A stretch of DNA of 64,000 bases, from contig NZ_AP018439.1 of assembly GCF_009937955.1 (NCBI RefSeq), positions 620,001-684,000 of the forward strand, written 5' to 3'. A program made the position numbers and the translations under genes. Positions 8,303 to 18,900 of this stretch are shown piece after piece. The notes beneath the pieces are model-generated. The model was given only the letters and a program-made list of their open reading frames with translations, was not told where the DNA came from and ran no database searches. The stretch's first letter is position 1. Every line of letters starts with the position of its first letter. The stretch is from Undibacterium sp. KW1 (GTDB lineage: Bacteria > Pseudomonadota > Gammaproteobacteria > Burkholderiales > Burkholderiaceae_D).

Positions 8303-10189
8303 TTACTTGGTTTTTGCCTTCACCTGCGTTTTTGGCAAGGGGTTCAGCTCATTCCAGATATGACTGACAGTCACGGTATTACTCGTGTGGCAGCTAAAGC
8401 AATTGGTACCGCCTGCCCAGTTGATGTTCGAGCCCTGATGCACGGTTTCCATCGTGGTATTGGCCAGTCTGCTGGTACCGACCTGGTTGATGGCCGTGGC
8501 TGGTGGTTTGTCTGAATCAGGTGCGCGGCCACCCGTGGTCCAGGTTGAACCTATCATCAGGTAATTCTTGCGTACATCGCCTGGTGCCAGTTGTGAAATG
8601 ACGCTATTGTTGATCGACAACAAGTCAGTATTGGATTCAGGCGGGGTGATGACAGGGCCAGCATGGGTAGGGTCAGCCTGGCGTGGATTCTGGTCGGCTG
8701 CCGCGCCCCAGGGTTTCCAGCGTATGGTGTCATTCGGTTTGACTACGCAAGGCTTGGTCGTGTCGGTGCAAGTGATGCTATTGCCGGAAGCCTTGTACAG
8801 GGCCTGGTTGAAAGGGCCTGTTGCGCCATCCTGGCTGAACAGCCATTTACCCTTGGTGTTTTGCGGCACCAGTTTCTCTGCGCCGTTCACATCTATGTAT
8901 TTGTATTCGGCATTTGGCGTATTGTCCATGTGCTCAAAGGTTGCCCAGATCAACTCAGGATTGCCTTTTGCGCTGCCGACCACATGCGCACCGACCAGTG
9001 CCAGTTTGGTTTTTTTGTTTTTGACTGCGCCCGGTTTCAGCGATGCTGGCTGGTTGATGCTGACATCTGGTATTTCAGCATCGATGATGATGAATTTCTT
9101 TTTGGTTGCTTCATCAAAACCTGTCGTTTCTATCCATGCCAGCTTGACTTCAACAGCCAGCGCTTCTGGGGCTGCCAGGTCACGCAGTCCGGCTTTCTTG
9201 GCATAGGCAACCACGTCGGCCAATTCTTGTGCAGTGGTTGGATACATCAGGTTTGCCGGTGCATTCGGTTTTCTCTGCGTCAGGAAGTAGGCGAACAAAT
9301 CATTCGCGGCTATCGAGTAATACACCAGCGAACCATTTTGTGCGACCAGCACATTGCTGCCACCTGCCTGGCCTATGGTCATATCGACTTCATTACCTGC
9401 TGCATCCAGATAAATCAGGCCACCCTTGGCATCCCGCTTGAAGCTTTGCACGATATTGCTGTCGGTACTTGCCGCGGTCAGCAAGGCAGTTTGCTTTTTG
9501 GGCAGGCGCGCACGCAGGTTGGCAGCCAGATCAGTTTCTATCTGCTTGCCACCCTTGGCCAACAGGATGACCTTGCCAGTTGCACCTACTTCAGCATGAT
9601 CTATTTCTACCGTTTTACCAGCCTTGTTGAGCGTGGTTGCCTTGCCACTCGGTGCCAGCTTGGGCGGCAAGACTTCAAACAATTTGCCTGACTTGTCAAA
9701 TGCCACAGGCAGATTATTCGGCCCCAGTTGCCGCAGCAAAGGGCTGAAGTTCATTGCCTGCCTGGTCAGTTGTGGTATGAAGTTGCGCGCTCCATTGGCG
9801 GCTGGTGATACCCCATAGAAAGCTGAAGAAGAGAAGATATGATCGCCACCAGAGAGCCCTTTGGGTGTGGGTGAAGTCAGCCATAAAAACATCTGGTGTG
9901 ACCATTGATAAAAACTGCATGCCGACGCATCAGCAAAATTCACGCTGTCGGCAGCTTTGACCAGGCCACCGTTGGTAACACCGGCGGGCTCAAACCATTG
10001 CGCGAATGGAATTGGCGCCGGCCCACCGGGATTAGCCGGGGTAGAGGTAGTGCAGGTCGGCTTGGCATCCGGCGGCAGGATTTGTGCTTGTGCCAGCGGA
10101 CACAGGCAAGCCGTAGCCAGTAAAGAAATGCAGGTAGTCAGTTTCACTGCGTGGGCAGGCTTGCGCTGCTTGCGGTCAGACGTGTTCAT
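8303..10189 (-). CDS. Large exported protein with a single C-terminal haem motif
   Basis: A 628-residue protein with a long signal peptide (cleavage near AQA, residue about 36) and a secreted-type, repeat-poor body. Near the C-terminus is CFSCH (C597-H601), a CxxCH covalent haem c attachment motif, in the context GGTNCFSCHTSN. This suggests a periplasmic or outer-surface mono-haem protein. The body contains a VWWS-free, beta-rich sequence I do not recognise, including possible lipid- or sugar-binding segments (FAYFLTQRKPNAPANLMYP). No cytochrome partners or maturation genes are adjacent. Electron-transfer or oxidase-linked function is inference. Confidence 0.75.
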   Translation of the reverse strand: MNTSDRKQRKPAHAVKLTTCISLLATACLCPLAQAQILPPDAKPTCTTSTPANPGGPAPIPFAQWFEPAGVTNGGLVKAADSVNFADASACSFYQWSHQMFLWLTSPTPKGLSGGDHIFSSSAFYGVSPAANGARNFIPQLTRQAMNFSPLLRQLGPNNLPVAFDKSGKLFEVLPPKLAPSGKATTLNKAGKTVEIDHAEVGATGKVILLAKGGKQIETDLAANLRARLPKKQTALLTAASTDSNIVQSFKRDAKGGLIYLDAAGNEVDMTIGQAGGSNVLVAQNGSLVYYSIAANDLFAYFLTQRKPNAPANLMYPTTAQELADVVAYAKKAGLRDLAAPEALAVEVKLAWIETTGFDEATKKKFIIIDAEIPDVSINQPASLKPGAVKNKKTKLALVGAHVVGSAKGNPELIWATFEHMDNTPNAEYKYIDVNGAEKLVPQNTKGKWLFSQDGATGPFNQALYKASGNSITCTDTTKPCVVKPNDTIRWKPWGAAADQNPRQADPTHAGPVITPPESNTDLLSINNSVISQLAPGDVRKNYLMIGSTWTTGGRAPDSDKPPATAINQVGTSRLANTTMETVHQGSNINWAGGTNCFSCHTSNTVTVSHIWNELNPLPKTQVKAKTK

Positions 10190-10516
10190 GGTTTCCCTTT
10201 CGTTGGTTTTGTTTTGATGTGTCGGTAGTGTCGGTAGTGATGCGGATTTATCCGGGTACTACCGTAACTTTCAGTGTTGGCTGGGCTGCTGCTGCCCGTT
10301 CTCATTCGCACCCTTCATCTGCATTCGAAAGATTATCATTTTTTTATTTAAAATTATAAAAAAGATTAGACTTTATGTTAATTATTGTCATTTTCTGGCC
10401 TGCTCTGCGCAACCCAAGCTTGTCGCCGGCATTCAGGTTTAAATTTAAAAACATTTGTCTCATGTTGAAAACAATTGTTTATAATGTGAAGAAATCCCAA
10501 ACCGTCAGGCAAGAAC
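10190..10516. other. Divergent intergenic region upstream of psuK
   Basis: 327 bp separating the divergent haem-protein gene and psuK. The left part is unremarkable, the middle (10330-10390) is very AT-rich, and the right end contains the psuK promoter and palindrome. No gene seen. Confidence 0.5.
10469..10485 (+). promoter_or_regulatory. Palindrome overlapping the -10 box of psuK
   Basis: The 12-bp perfect palindrome AAACAATTGTTT (10469-10480) abuts a consensus -10 TATAAT (10480-10485), 32 bp before the psuK start. The -35 is weak (TTGTCT at 10455, 19-bp spacing), consistent with a regulated promoter. The HTH domain of PsuK itself is a candidate binder; this is inference. Confidence 0.5.
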
Positions 10517-11608
10517 ATGACAGCAACACCATCCAAAAAAGAACAGCTCTACCAGCTCATCGCTGCCCAACCTTTTATCTCGCAGCAAGAGCTGGCAGAC
10601 CAGCTAGGTTTGTCACGTTCTGCCGTGGCTGGGCATATCGCCGCGCTGATACGAGACAAGCGCTTGCTGGGCCGGGCCTATGTCTTGCCAGACCAGCGAC
10701 CAGTCGTATGCATAGGCGGGGCAAATATAGACCGCAAATTGCGTACCCTGGGGCCGGTGCAGATGGGTACCTCGAACCCGGTCAGCCAGCATGAAGCTTT
10801 TGGCGGTGTCGCCCGCAATATTGCCGAGAACCTGGCACGCCTGGGCATGCCAACACGCCTGTTGTGCGCGGTGGGTGACGATGCCGCCGGGCGTAGCATG
10901 CTCGATCATGCGCAATCCGTAGGCATAGATGTCAAAGCCTGTCTGCAGGCGGCTGGAGTGCATAGCGGCAGCTATACTGCCTTGCTCAATGATGAGGGCG
11001 ACATGGTGCTGGCATTGGCCCACATGGAATGCTGCGATGCCCTGACACCGGATTACCTGCACAGTCGCCAGACCCAGCGCGGCCACGCCGCTTTCACCAT
11101 CATCGACTTGAATTTACCGACAGATAGCATAGGCTTGTTATTACAAGAAGCGCATCAACAGGCGATGCCGCTGATGGCGGTTGCTGTGTCTGAACCCAAG
11201 ATGGCACGCCTGCCGCAGGATTTGCATGGCTTGCGCCTGCTGTTATTGAACCAGGGCGAATTCGCAGCTGCTGTCGGACATGGCATTCAAAGCCAGGCAG
11301 AACTGGAAGCAGCCTGCAAACAATTGCAGCAGCGTGGCGTGCAGGACATCATCGTCACCAAGGGCGTGGCAGGCGTAACTTTTACTGGCAGCAGTGGCAT
11401 GCAGCACATGCCTGCGCCATCAGCCAGTGTGCGCGATGCCACAGGTGCGGGCGATGCCTTTGCCGCAGGCGTAGCCTGGTCTTTGTGTAGCCAGCCAGAC
11501 GATCTGCGCCTGGCCTGTGAATATGGTTTGAAGCTGGCGAAACTGACGCTGGAAAGCGATGCGACAGTGGCGGCAACGATCAGCCCGACTATTTTTGAAG
11601 AAGCTTAA
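10517..11608 (+). CDS. psuK: Pseudouridine kinase with N-terminal helix-turn-helix
   Basis: A 363-residue PfkB-family kinase. Residues 1-60 form a winged HTH (QQELADQLGLSRSAVAGHIAALI), followed by the kinase domain from VVCIGGANIDRKL (about residue 63) with GGVARNIAENLARLG and the catalytic DATGAGDAFAAGVAW near residues 309-323. It phosphorylates pseudouridine to its 5'-monophosphate. The assignment is secured by the next gene, psuG, 52 bp downstream. The HTH-kinase fusion is known in PsuK-like proteins and suggests that the enzyme also regulates its own operon. Confidence 0.9.
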   Translation: MTATPSKKEQLYQLIAAQPFISQQELADQLGLSRSAVAGHIAALIRDKRLLGRAYVLPDQRPVVCIGGANIDRKLRTLGPVQMGTSNPVSQHEAFGGVARNIAENLARLGMPTRLLCAVGDDAAGRSMLDHAQSVGIDVKACLQAAGVHSGSYTALLNDEGDMVLALAHMECCDALTPDYLHSRQTQRGHAAFTIIDLNLPTDSIGLLLQEAHQQAMPLMAVAVSEPKMARLPQDLHGLRLLLLNQGEFAAAVGHGIQSQAELEAACKQLQQRGVQDIIVTKGVAGVTFTGSSGMQHMPAPSASVRDATGAGDAFAAGVAWSLCSQPDDLRLACEYGLKLAKLTLESDATVAATISPTIFEEA

Positions 11609-11660
11609 TAAATAACAATAAATACGCGACTTATCCTGTATTTCTAAAAAAGGAAACATC

Positions 11661-12587
11661 ATGCAATCTTATCTGGTCTTATCCGACGAAGTCCGTGCTG
11701 CCCGCCTGGCGGCCAAGCCTGTGGTGGCACTCGAATCCACCATCATTTCACATGGCATGCCTTATCCACAAAATGTGCAGACTGCACGTGAACTGGAACA
11801 AATCATCCGCGATGGCGGCGCCGTGCCAGCCACCATCGCCATCATGAATGGCAAAATCCATATAGGCTTGAATGACGAAGAACTGGAGCTGCTGGGCAAT
11901 TCGCCCGACGCCATGAAAGTCAGCCGCCGCGACCTGGCTTATGCACTGACCAATAACAAACTCGGTGCAACGACAGTAGCCGCCACCATGATCTGCGCCG
12001 CGCTGGCAGGCATAGAAGTGTTTGTCACCGGCGGCATAGGCGGCGTACATCGCGGTGCTGAAACCAGTTTCGATATTTCTGCTGATTTGCAAGAGCTGGC
12101 CCGCACCTCGGTTGCCGTGGTTTGTGCCGGTGCCAAATCCATACTCGACATAGGCCTGACGCTGGAATATCTTGAGACCCATGGCGTGCCAGTCGTTAGC
12201 GTAGGCCAGCCAGCCTTCCCGGCTTTCTTTACCGCCGACAGCGGTTACAAGGCAGACTTCCAGCTCGACACGGCAGAACAACAGGCAGAATTCATCCACG
12301 CCAAATGGAACCTGGGATTAAACGGCGGTATCGTCATTGCCAATCCGGTGCCGGTAGAATCAGCCATGCCCAAGGAAGAGATAGAATCCATCACCCAAAA
12401 AGCACTGCAACTGGCAGATGAGATGGACATCACCGGCAAGGCCATCACACCTTTCCTGCTGAACCGCATCAAACAAATGACAGAAGGCCGCAGCCTGGAA
12501 ACCAATATTGCGCTGGTCAAAAACAATGCAGTCGTCGGCACGCAATTGGCGCTGGCCTTGCATCACTTGCGCAAGCGTACGGTGTAA
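11661..12587 (+). CDS. psuG: Pseudouridine-5'-phosphate glycosidase
   Basis: A 308-residue protein matching PsuG along its length: [18 protein letters not shown] at residues 20-37, [16 protein letters not shown] and the [14 protein letters not shown] motif near residues 119-132. It cleaves the C-C glycosidic bond of pseudouridine 5'-phosphate, giving uracil and ribose 5-phosphate. A strong ribosome binding site (AAAAAAGGAAAC) precedes the ATG. Forms an operon with psuK. Confidence 0.95.
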   Translation: MQSYLVLSDEVRAARLAAKPVVALESTIISHGMPYPQNVQTARELEQIIRDGGAVPATIAIMNGKIHIGLNDEELELLGNSPDAMKVSRRDLAYALTNNKLGATTVAATMICAALAGIEVFVTGGIGGVHRGAETSFDISADLQELARTSVAVVCAGAKSILDIGLTLEYLETHGVPVVSVGQPAFPAFFTADSGYKADFQLDTAEQQAEFIHAKWNLGLNGGIVIANPVPVESAMPKEEIESITQKALQLADEMDITGKAITPFLLNRIKQMTEGRSLETNIALVKNNAVVGTQLALALHHLRKRTV

Positions 12588-12595
12588 AATTTTAT

Positions 12596-12616
12596 AGTGT
12601 GCGCCGTGCGCACCAT
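12596..12616. repeat. Solitary half-REP palindrome, family 1
   Basis: The sequence GTGCGCCGTGCGCACC at 12599-12614 matches one arm of the REP elements clustered at 23.2-24.1 kb. It lies just after psuG and can form a hairpin (GTGCG/CGCAC), so it may also protect or end that transcript. Confidence 0.7.
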
Positions 12617-12715
12617 GTCAATTCCTGGTAATGGCTGCAGTCCTGAAGCTTGTGCTGCGTCGATGATGTTGACATGATGTGGGCAGGGGGCCAGCTTGTT
12701 TTAAAAAACGGGGCT

Positions 12716-13624
12716 TCATTGCCCTGTCGTACAAGCCAGCCCTATCTGTTCATCGAGTCGCTTGTTGATCGTGATGCTGCAAAAACGCAATATGCTCATG
12801 CCTATCAGGGCTTTTTCATCCGGCTTGTCGCCGTGCTTGATGGTCTTTAACAGCACGACTTCCGGCAGGGTGAATTTTGCACCGCCAAAATCCAGCCTGG
12901 TGGGGCTAGTGTCTTTCTGTCCCTTGCCGCAGCCCGCAACACCGCGCACTACACAATCGTCTTCTGTTAAGGGACGACCCAGGTAGGCCGCTTCAAACTT
13001 ACTGCTGCCTGCGCCCGTGTCTATCATGCCCCAGACGGCGTCTTTGCCCTCTGCCGCGATCTGGGTAAACAGTTTGTTTTTCTTGAACCAGTAGGCCGTG
13101 CTGGTCTTATCCAGAGTGAAGGGGCTATTGGCGGGATTGACTGTCCAGCGTTTCTGGCTGAAGTCCAGTTTGATGGGCTTGTCGAAAACCAGCTGGGGAG
13201 AAATCATGCCTGCCACGCCTAACTTGGCGAGATCAGGATTGTCGGGGATGATGACCACCGTTTTCAAGTCTATATTCTGACCAGCCAGGGTCGCCTGCAA
13301 GACAGGTTGCATCTTGATGGGGACAGGGGTGCCCGCATGGTCTTTACCTGTGGCGACCACGGGTAGCCTGGCAGGGTCCAGGCCCAGCAGGCTGGCGGTG
13401 CTTTCGGTGATGACCTGGTTGCTGGAACCGGTATCGACCATCATCTTGATCGTCTTGTCGGCGACCTGTAATTCAACCGTGAAAAATGAAGCACGTTCAT
13501 CCCAGTTCAAGGGAATGTTCAAGACCTTGTCCAGTGGTTCTGCGGCGGTGGCGGGCAGGCTGGCGAGTGCAGCGAAGATGGCAGAGCAGGCAAGCAAACT
13601 GAAAGAGGCTGGAAACAGCTTCAT
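12716..13624 (-). CDS. Exported retropepsin/pepsin-like aspartic protease
   Basis: A 302-residue protein with a signal peptide (residues 1-27, ending TAA). Two aspartic-protease active-site motifs are visible, MVDTGSSNQVI at about residues 61-71 and GMIDTGAGSSKF near 199-210, so both halves of the catalytic pair are on one chain as in pepsins, with short bacterial lobes. Expected location is the periplasm or cell surface. Four or more cysteines in the C-terminal half (DDCVVRGVAGCGKG) may form disulphides. Substrate unknown; no neighbours suggest one. Confidence 0.8.
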   Translation of the reverse strand: MKLFPASFSLLACSAIFAALASLPATAAEPLDKVLNIPLNWDERASFFTVELQVADKTIKMMVDTGSSNQVITESTASLLGLDPARLPVVATGKDHAGTPVPIKMQPVLQATLAGQNIDLKTVVIIPDNPDLAKLGVAGMISPQLVFDKPIKLDFSQKRWTVNPANSPFTLDKTSTAYWFKKNKLFTQIAAEGKDAVWGMIDTGAGSSKFEAAYLGRPLTEDDCVVRGVAGCGKGQKDTSPTRLDFGGAKFTLPEVVLLKTIKHGDKPDEKALIGMSILRFCSITINKRLDEQIGLACTTGQ

Positions 13625-13725
13625 GGTGTGGTCCCCTGGAAAAAGTATGAGCCTGCTTTGACTTCAGGGGATCAGAAAGGTTCAGTGGCACTTGATCATG
13701 AATGCCGCCACAACCGGCGGCAGTG

Positions 13726-14244
13726 TCAGCTATTATCAAACTGCGGGTATTTGGCTCCTTCAAGCATGTCTGCTACTGAGCAATTCACGCCAGGCAATTT
13801 GTGCCAGCTTGGCTCGCCCTTGCTGGTTTGCATCATGTTTGCCCAGTGCAGGGTCGTGTTATCAGACGAGGTTGCCATCTGCATCTGGAATACCCATTGC
13901 TCTTCGAGTTTGCTCATGTGACCAAAACCGGTCACGGTACCCTGAAAGCGCTTGCTGCCAATAAAGCTGATTTGCACCTGGCCATTCGCTGTCACTGTAC
14001 CCACCATGCTGCGCTGTTGCGGTGATTGCGTCCTGCCGCTGGATTCTGGATCAAACATCAGGGCCGACGATACGCCCCAAAAATAACCGTTCTTATAGCC
14101 AGAGATATGCCAGACAGTCTGGTCACCCGTCCAGCTCAATACATTGTCGCTGCTTGAAAACTGCAATGCTGGCAGGTCAGGGTAAGTGACATACCAGTAG
14201 GTATCCGCCAGAAAATCCCAGGTAGTGCGATTGCTTGCAGACAT
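13726..14244 (-). CDS. Hypothetical protein, 172 residues
   Basis: No signal peptide or membrane segment; rich in W, Y, S and T with alternating polar/hydrophobic residues that suggest a beta-barrel fold (TWDFLADTYWYVTYPDLPAL at the start). Family not recognised. It lies between the aspartic protease and the patatin gene on the same strand. A clear purine-rich leader (AAGGAGT) precedes the start. Confidence 0.65.
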   Translation of the reverse strand: MSASNRTTWDFLADTYWYVTYPDLPALQFSSSDNVLSWTGDQTVWHISGYKNGYFWGVSSALMFDPESSGRTQSPQQRSMVGTVTANGQVQISFIGSKRFQGTVTGFGHMSKLEEQWVFQMQMATSSDNTTLHWANMMQTSKGEPSWHKLPGVNCSVADMLEGAKYPQFDNS

Positions 14245-14327
14245 GCTTGACTCCTTTGTTTGGTTGGAGACAAATTAAGAAACTGTTGTGGGCAATATGC
14301 CAGGGTAAATCATTTAAAACAGCTTGC

Positions 14328-15437
14328 TTACTCTTCCTGCGGCAACTCATGAATCACCAGCCCCGCATGGGGTGGTAAAGGTTTTTGCCACGACTTGTGG
14401 CGCAAGGCGCGTTTGCAGTCGTGGATACCGGCGGCCCAGCGGGCTTCCATGGTAGCCATGCTGAAATCGACATCCTTGAAATAATTGTCGTCCGGCAGTG
14501 CCTTCATGATCAGGTGGACGACGTTGATGGTATGGTCGCAGCCCATTTCCATCAGCGGCTTCAACTCTTCTTTTTTACGTTCTGATGCTGGCAGATGTTC
14601 AGTCAGTGTGCGTATGGCGCGCTGCAGGTCTTGTATGCGCTGGTAGATCAGCAACTGCTCTGCCGAACGGCTTGCATACTGTATGCTTTTATAGCGCGTC
14701 ATGGCCGCAGAGATCGATTCTGGACGGGTCTCTGACGGGTCCCACAGATCAATCATGAAGCACAGCGCATCTGCTTTTCTTTCTTCATCCAGAAAGACAT
14801 CAAGCGGTGTATTGGAATACACACCACCGTCCCAATAGGCACGATCGCCTATCTTGACTGGCGCAAAACCGGGTGGCAGGGCGCCGCTGGCCATGATGTG
14901 TTCAGGCCCCAGACGACCACGCTTGCTGTCAAACACCACGCCCTGGCCGCTGTCGATATCCACTGCGCAAATGCTGACGCGTATCGGGCCATCGTTGAGG
15001 TAATCAAAATCCACATATTTTTCCAGCGTGGCCTTGAGGGGGGATGTGTCGTAAAAACCTGCTTCTTCTATAGGTACCCTGGCATTGATATCCCAGGCTG
15101 CACCAAAGCGCGGCTTGAAAAAACCATTGACACCCTGAGTGATGGCGTTAAGAGTATTGAGGTTATTGGTCAGGTTCATCCATGGTGAGAAGGTCGGCCA
15201 GAAGCTGCCACGGCTGACGGCGTCGGGTGCCAGGCTGTCCCAGAAAGCACGGAGTTGGGTGAGACGCGTTTCAGGTGGGTTACCGGCAATCAGCGCACTG
15301 TTGATGGCACCTATGGAGGTACCTATGATCCAGTCCAGTGGCGTGTGTGCCTCATACAATTGCTGGTACACGCCTGCCTGATAGGCACCCAGGGCACCGC
15401 CACCCTGCAAAATCAATACGGTATCTTGATGACTCAT
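14328..15437 (-). CDS. Patatin-like phospholipase, RssA type with DUF3734-like C-terminus
   Basis: A 369-residue hydrolase. The oxyanion-hole motif GGGALGAYQ (residues 12-20), nucleophile elbow GTSIG (S41) and the catalytic aspartate in WDGGVYSNTP (about D203) form a complete Ser-Asp dyad. The C-terminal third, after about residue 230, resembles the DUF3734 extension found on many proteobacterial patatins linked to polyhydroxyalkanoate or lipid metabolism. Acts as an acyl hydrolase, probably cytoplasmic or membrane-associated. It follows a 65-codon gene by 8 bp, so the two are an operon. Confidence 0.9.
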   Translation of the reverse strand: MSHQDTVLILQGGGALGAYQAGVYQQLYEAHTPLDWIIGTSIGAINSALIAGNPPETRLTQLRAFWDSLAPDAVSRGSFWPTFSPWMNLTNNLNTLNAITQGVNGFFKPRFGAAWDINARVPIEEAGFYDTSPLKATLEKYVDFDYLNDGPIRVSICAVDIDSGQGVVFDSKRGRLGPEHIMASGALPPGFAPVKIGDRAYWDGGVYSNTPLDVFLDEERKADALCFMIDLWDPSETRPESISAAMTRYKSIQYASRSAEQLLIYQRIQDLQRAIRTLTEHLPASERKKEELKPLMEMGCDHTINVVHLIMKALPDDNYFKDVDFSMATMEARWAAGIHDCKRALRHKSWQKPLPPHAGLVIHELPQEE

Positions 15438-15445
15438 GTGCGGTT

Positions 15446-15643
15446 TCAGATGAATCCGCCGAGTTGCACCAGCTTGTGCTCCTCGCCATCATGGGTGACC
15501 GAAATCAGATCAACCTGGAAAGGGGCATTCAATTCATGGCGCAAATGTGCGCCCTGGCTGACGGCAGCCATAAAATCATCTCCCGCTTCTGTGGATTTGA
15601 CGATTTCTTTTTGTTCATTGCGGCTGATCAGGCGGTAGTGCAT
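15446..15643 (-). CDS. Small conserved-looking protein upstream of patatin
   Basis: A 65-residue protein from ATG 15643, chosen because a GAGGA ribosome binding site lies 5-9 nt upstream; a longer in-frame extension has no support. Sequence MHYRLISRNEQKEIVKSTEA, no membrane segment. Ends 8 bp before the patatin start. Function unknown; a small partner or regulator of the lipase is possible. Confidence 0.65.
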   Translation of the reverse strand: MHYRLISRNEQKEIVKSTEAGDDFMAAVSQGAHLRHELNAPFQVDLISVTHDGEEHKLVQLGGFI

Positions 15644-15840
15644 AAGTTCCTCGCGGAAAGAATAAAGTGAGTCTGGAATAATTCTGAAATGATGCCAGGA
15701 TGAGGCTTGCCGGGCTATTCTAGCACGCAGTTTTTGATGGCATGTGACAGCATGTAAAAAGCAAAAAACCATCTTTTGTAGCTAAACGTAAGTGTGCATG
15801 TTCAGAAAAATAAACGATGTCATAATGCTTCGCTTTATGA

Positions 15841-15891
15841 TGCCGGAAAAGCGGATTGATACTTGCGGTTCCGGCAGGTGACATTTTCCGG
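15841..15891 (+). promoter_or_regulatory. Leader with two mutually exclusive hairpins before the retron operon
   Basis: One arm, TGCCGGAAAA (15841-15850), can pair either with TTCCGGCA (15869-15876) or with TTTTCCGG (15884-15891). The second pairing covers part of the Shine-Dalgarno sequence of the first gene (GGAG at 15890-15893), so the leader could switch translation. A weak -10 (CATAAT, 15821-15826) lies upstream. Confidence 0.35.
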
Positions 15892-15900
15892 AGCATGGCT

Positions 15901-18900
15901 ATGCAAGGCATGATTAAAATGGTGAAGCTGGTTCGCACATCGCCCACAGAGCGGCATTGCGAAATCGAGTTGTCACAGGCACCGCAGGGTGAGGGTGCGA
16001 CCCCCTTATATCTGGTGAATGTGCGTGAAGGTCATCCTGATGCTGAATGGCAGGAAAGCACGAGGACCCCTTTCCCTGTCGCCCTGGGTCAGGCGCAAGT
16101 TTTGTATGCCCAGGTGTTAGCCAGCAAGCTCGAACAGGGTTTCGTGGATACATCTGTACCTCCATCCATTCCAGTTACTCCAGCAGCACAGGACCAGGTC
16201 AAGGCTGATGCCATGCAATGGGGCCACTCGTCGCAAACCCTGGTGCAAAAAATCAGTAAACCAGCCTCTGTATCCGGACAAGAAAAAATCCTGCTTGATC
16301 GCCTGCCGCCGCGCGCCTGGTCTGGTATGTCCAGGGCAGAGCGTACCCGCACTGTCTGGCGCATAGGCGAGCGCCGCCTGTCTGCCGCCGTGCCACGCCT
16401 GGTAGAACTATTGGGCAGCGCCGATGCCATGCTTGATTATTGCGTCGCCTATGCCATAGGGCGTTGCGGTGATGCCGGTGCCAAACAGGCCATGCATGAG
16501 CTGAGCCAGCGTTCCAAAGACGCGCATGTCAACCACATGGCGCGGCAAGCTTGGCTGGCATTGGCGACACCAGAAGAAGCACAGCAGTTTGCCCAGGATA
16601 TGATCACGCAATGGCCAATAGAGCTGCTTGCGGCCTGGCAAAAGGCGCAGCAGGCAAGGGACTTGCAAAAAGGCATGGATGAAGTCCTGCTGGCCTTGCT
16701 GTCTGCCAAGTCATGGGGTGCTTGGCGTCATGATGACTGGCTGGAGCAACTGGACATGATAGACCAGGCAGGCATTTCTTCACTGGCGCGGCATTTGCTG
16801 TTGCAGCAGTTGCGCAACCTGCCAGTGAATCTGCTGGTGTTCCGCGCCTTCCGCCATTTGTACAAAACTGCAGAATTCCGCGCCGATGCAGAACTGTTCG
16901 GCATCCTGCATCAGCGCTTTGAAAAAGCCTGGCCTTTGTTTTTGCTCAGTTCCAATACCAGCTATGTATATCTGGAAAGACGTTACGTCAGTTATGCCGA
17001 CGAAGTCAAAAAAACGAATACCCGGGTCGCCTATTCCAGCCTGACCCGTGATTACCTGCGCCGCCGCACCTGGCGCACATTGCGCCGCCTGGGCGAGCTG
17101 GAAAGTGCCGATTTCACCAGCATGGCAACGGGAGTATTGCTGGCCTGCGATGATGCCCATGCTGACAAGGCACACATACAAAGACTGGTTAACTGGAATT
17201 ACCAAAGCCGTTCTTACACGACAGAACTGCGCTTTCTTTCACCCTATGCCAGCTGGATGGTATTCAACCAGCTTGTGCACCAGCATGATAGCGACGTCAA
17301 GACCAGCCGTACCGCACTCAAATGGTGGATACCCGCAACGACAGATAATCTCGATTATCCACCGCGCACGAAACGGCAGGAAGCTTTCCCAAAACTATGG
17401 GATGCCGTACCAGAAAAATTGCTCTATCTGATGCAACACAGCCAGTGCCTGGGCGTACATGTATTTGCTGCCCGTGCCCTGGTGGATAACCAGGCTTACT
17501 GCCAACAATTGAGTGTGGAGCAGTTGCAGGGCTTGCTGCAAAGCGCCTATCTGCCGACCAAAGAATTTGCTTTTACCATCGTCAAGCAACGTTTTGCACA
17601 GCAAACGCCAGACCTTAACTGGCTGATGATTTTGCTGGCAACGGATTATCAGCCTGCTGCTGATTTTGCGCTGGGCTTTATCCGCAAGACGCCAGAGCTG
17701 TATGCGCAAGACGCTGGCCTGATCGTGGCGATGATCACCAGCCCGTCACAAGGCGTGCGCGAAACTTGCCGTTTGCTGGCGCATGCTACAACTGCTGCGA
17801 CACGGCTGCTAATCTTGAGCCGCCTGTCCATCTGGGCAAGGCAGACCACCATGGCGGCAAACCAGATCGACACTTTGCGGGATGACTTGCAATGGCTGAT
17901 CCAGCATGTGCTGGCAGAACAAGTCGCGCAATTGCCAGACCAGGATATTGCCTTCTGGTGTGATCTGCTGCAGTCAACGAACTTCTGGCAACAGGCGCTG
18001 GCGACCGATATCTTGCTGGCCCACCCGGCTGGCATCGCCCATGTTTCGCCGCTGACACTACGTGATTTATTGCAGGACGCTGATCCCGGCAGGCAAAGCC
18101 TGGGCAGCCGTTTGTTTGCGGCCTTGCCCGCCGACGTATTGCGCCAGCAGCCTGATCTGGTCGCGACCCTCGCAACAGCGCTGGATGCGCGTGTGCGGGC
18201 GGCCATGACACCGGTGATTACCCAGCTCGCTACAGATGCGACTTTTTCTGGAAAATTGCTGGCACACTTTATCGACGTCATCTTCCGTAGCGATAATACT
18301 GATGGTGAAGAGAGCGTACATGCCGACATCATCAACTGGTGCAGTGGCCCTTTGCTCACAGCAATAATGGCGCAGCCTGCGGATATGCAATGGCGTTTGT
18401 TGCAGGCCCGCAGCAAGGGGGCGCAAGAATTGGGTGCCATGCTGTTGATACAGGCAAGCGGCACATTGGCTGCCAGCCTCAGCGTCCTGCAATGGGCCTT
18501 GCTGGGCAGGCACGCCGTCTTGCAAGTGCGGCTGCGTGCCCAGCATTACTTCAACCAGCATGTGCCTGAAGTGCGCGCCAGCCTCAACGATGCACTGCGC
18601 ATACTCGATACCCGCTGGCCAGAAACCCGCTCTTTTGCGGCTGACTATTTTGCCCGCAATATCAGTGCTGACGAATGGTCGCTGGCCCAGTTGCTGGCTT
18701 TATGTGACCATCAGCAAGCTGCCATACAAAGACTGGGCAGGCAATTGATTACCCGCCATTTCCGTATGGAAGACGCCGCCGAATATGTATTGAGCCTCGC
18801 CCAGCATCCATCAGCCAACATGCAATTATTTGTCAGCCAGTGGCTGGAGCAAAGTGTGCAGGCATATGATGATATGCAGGCAGCACTTCATCATCTTCAG

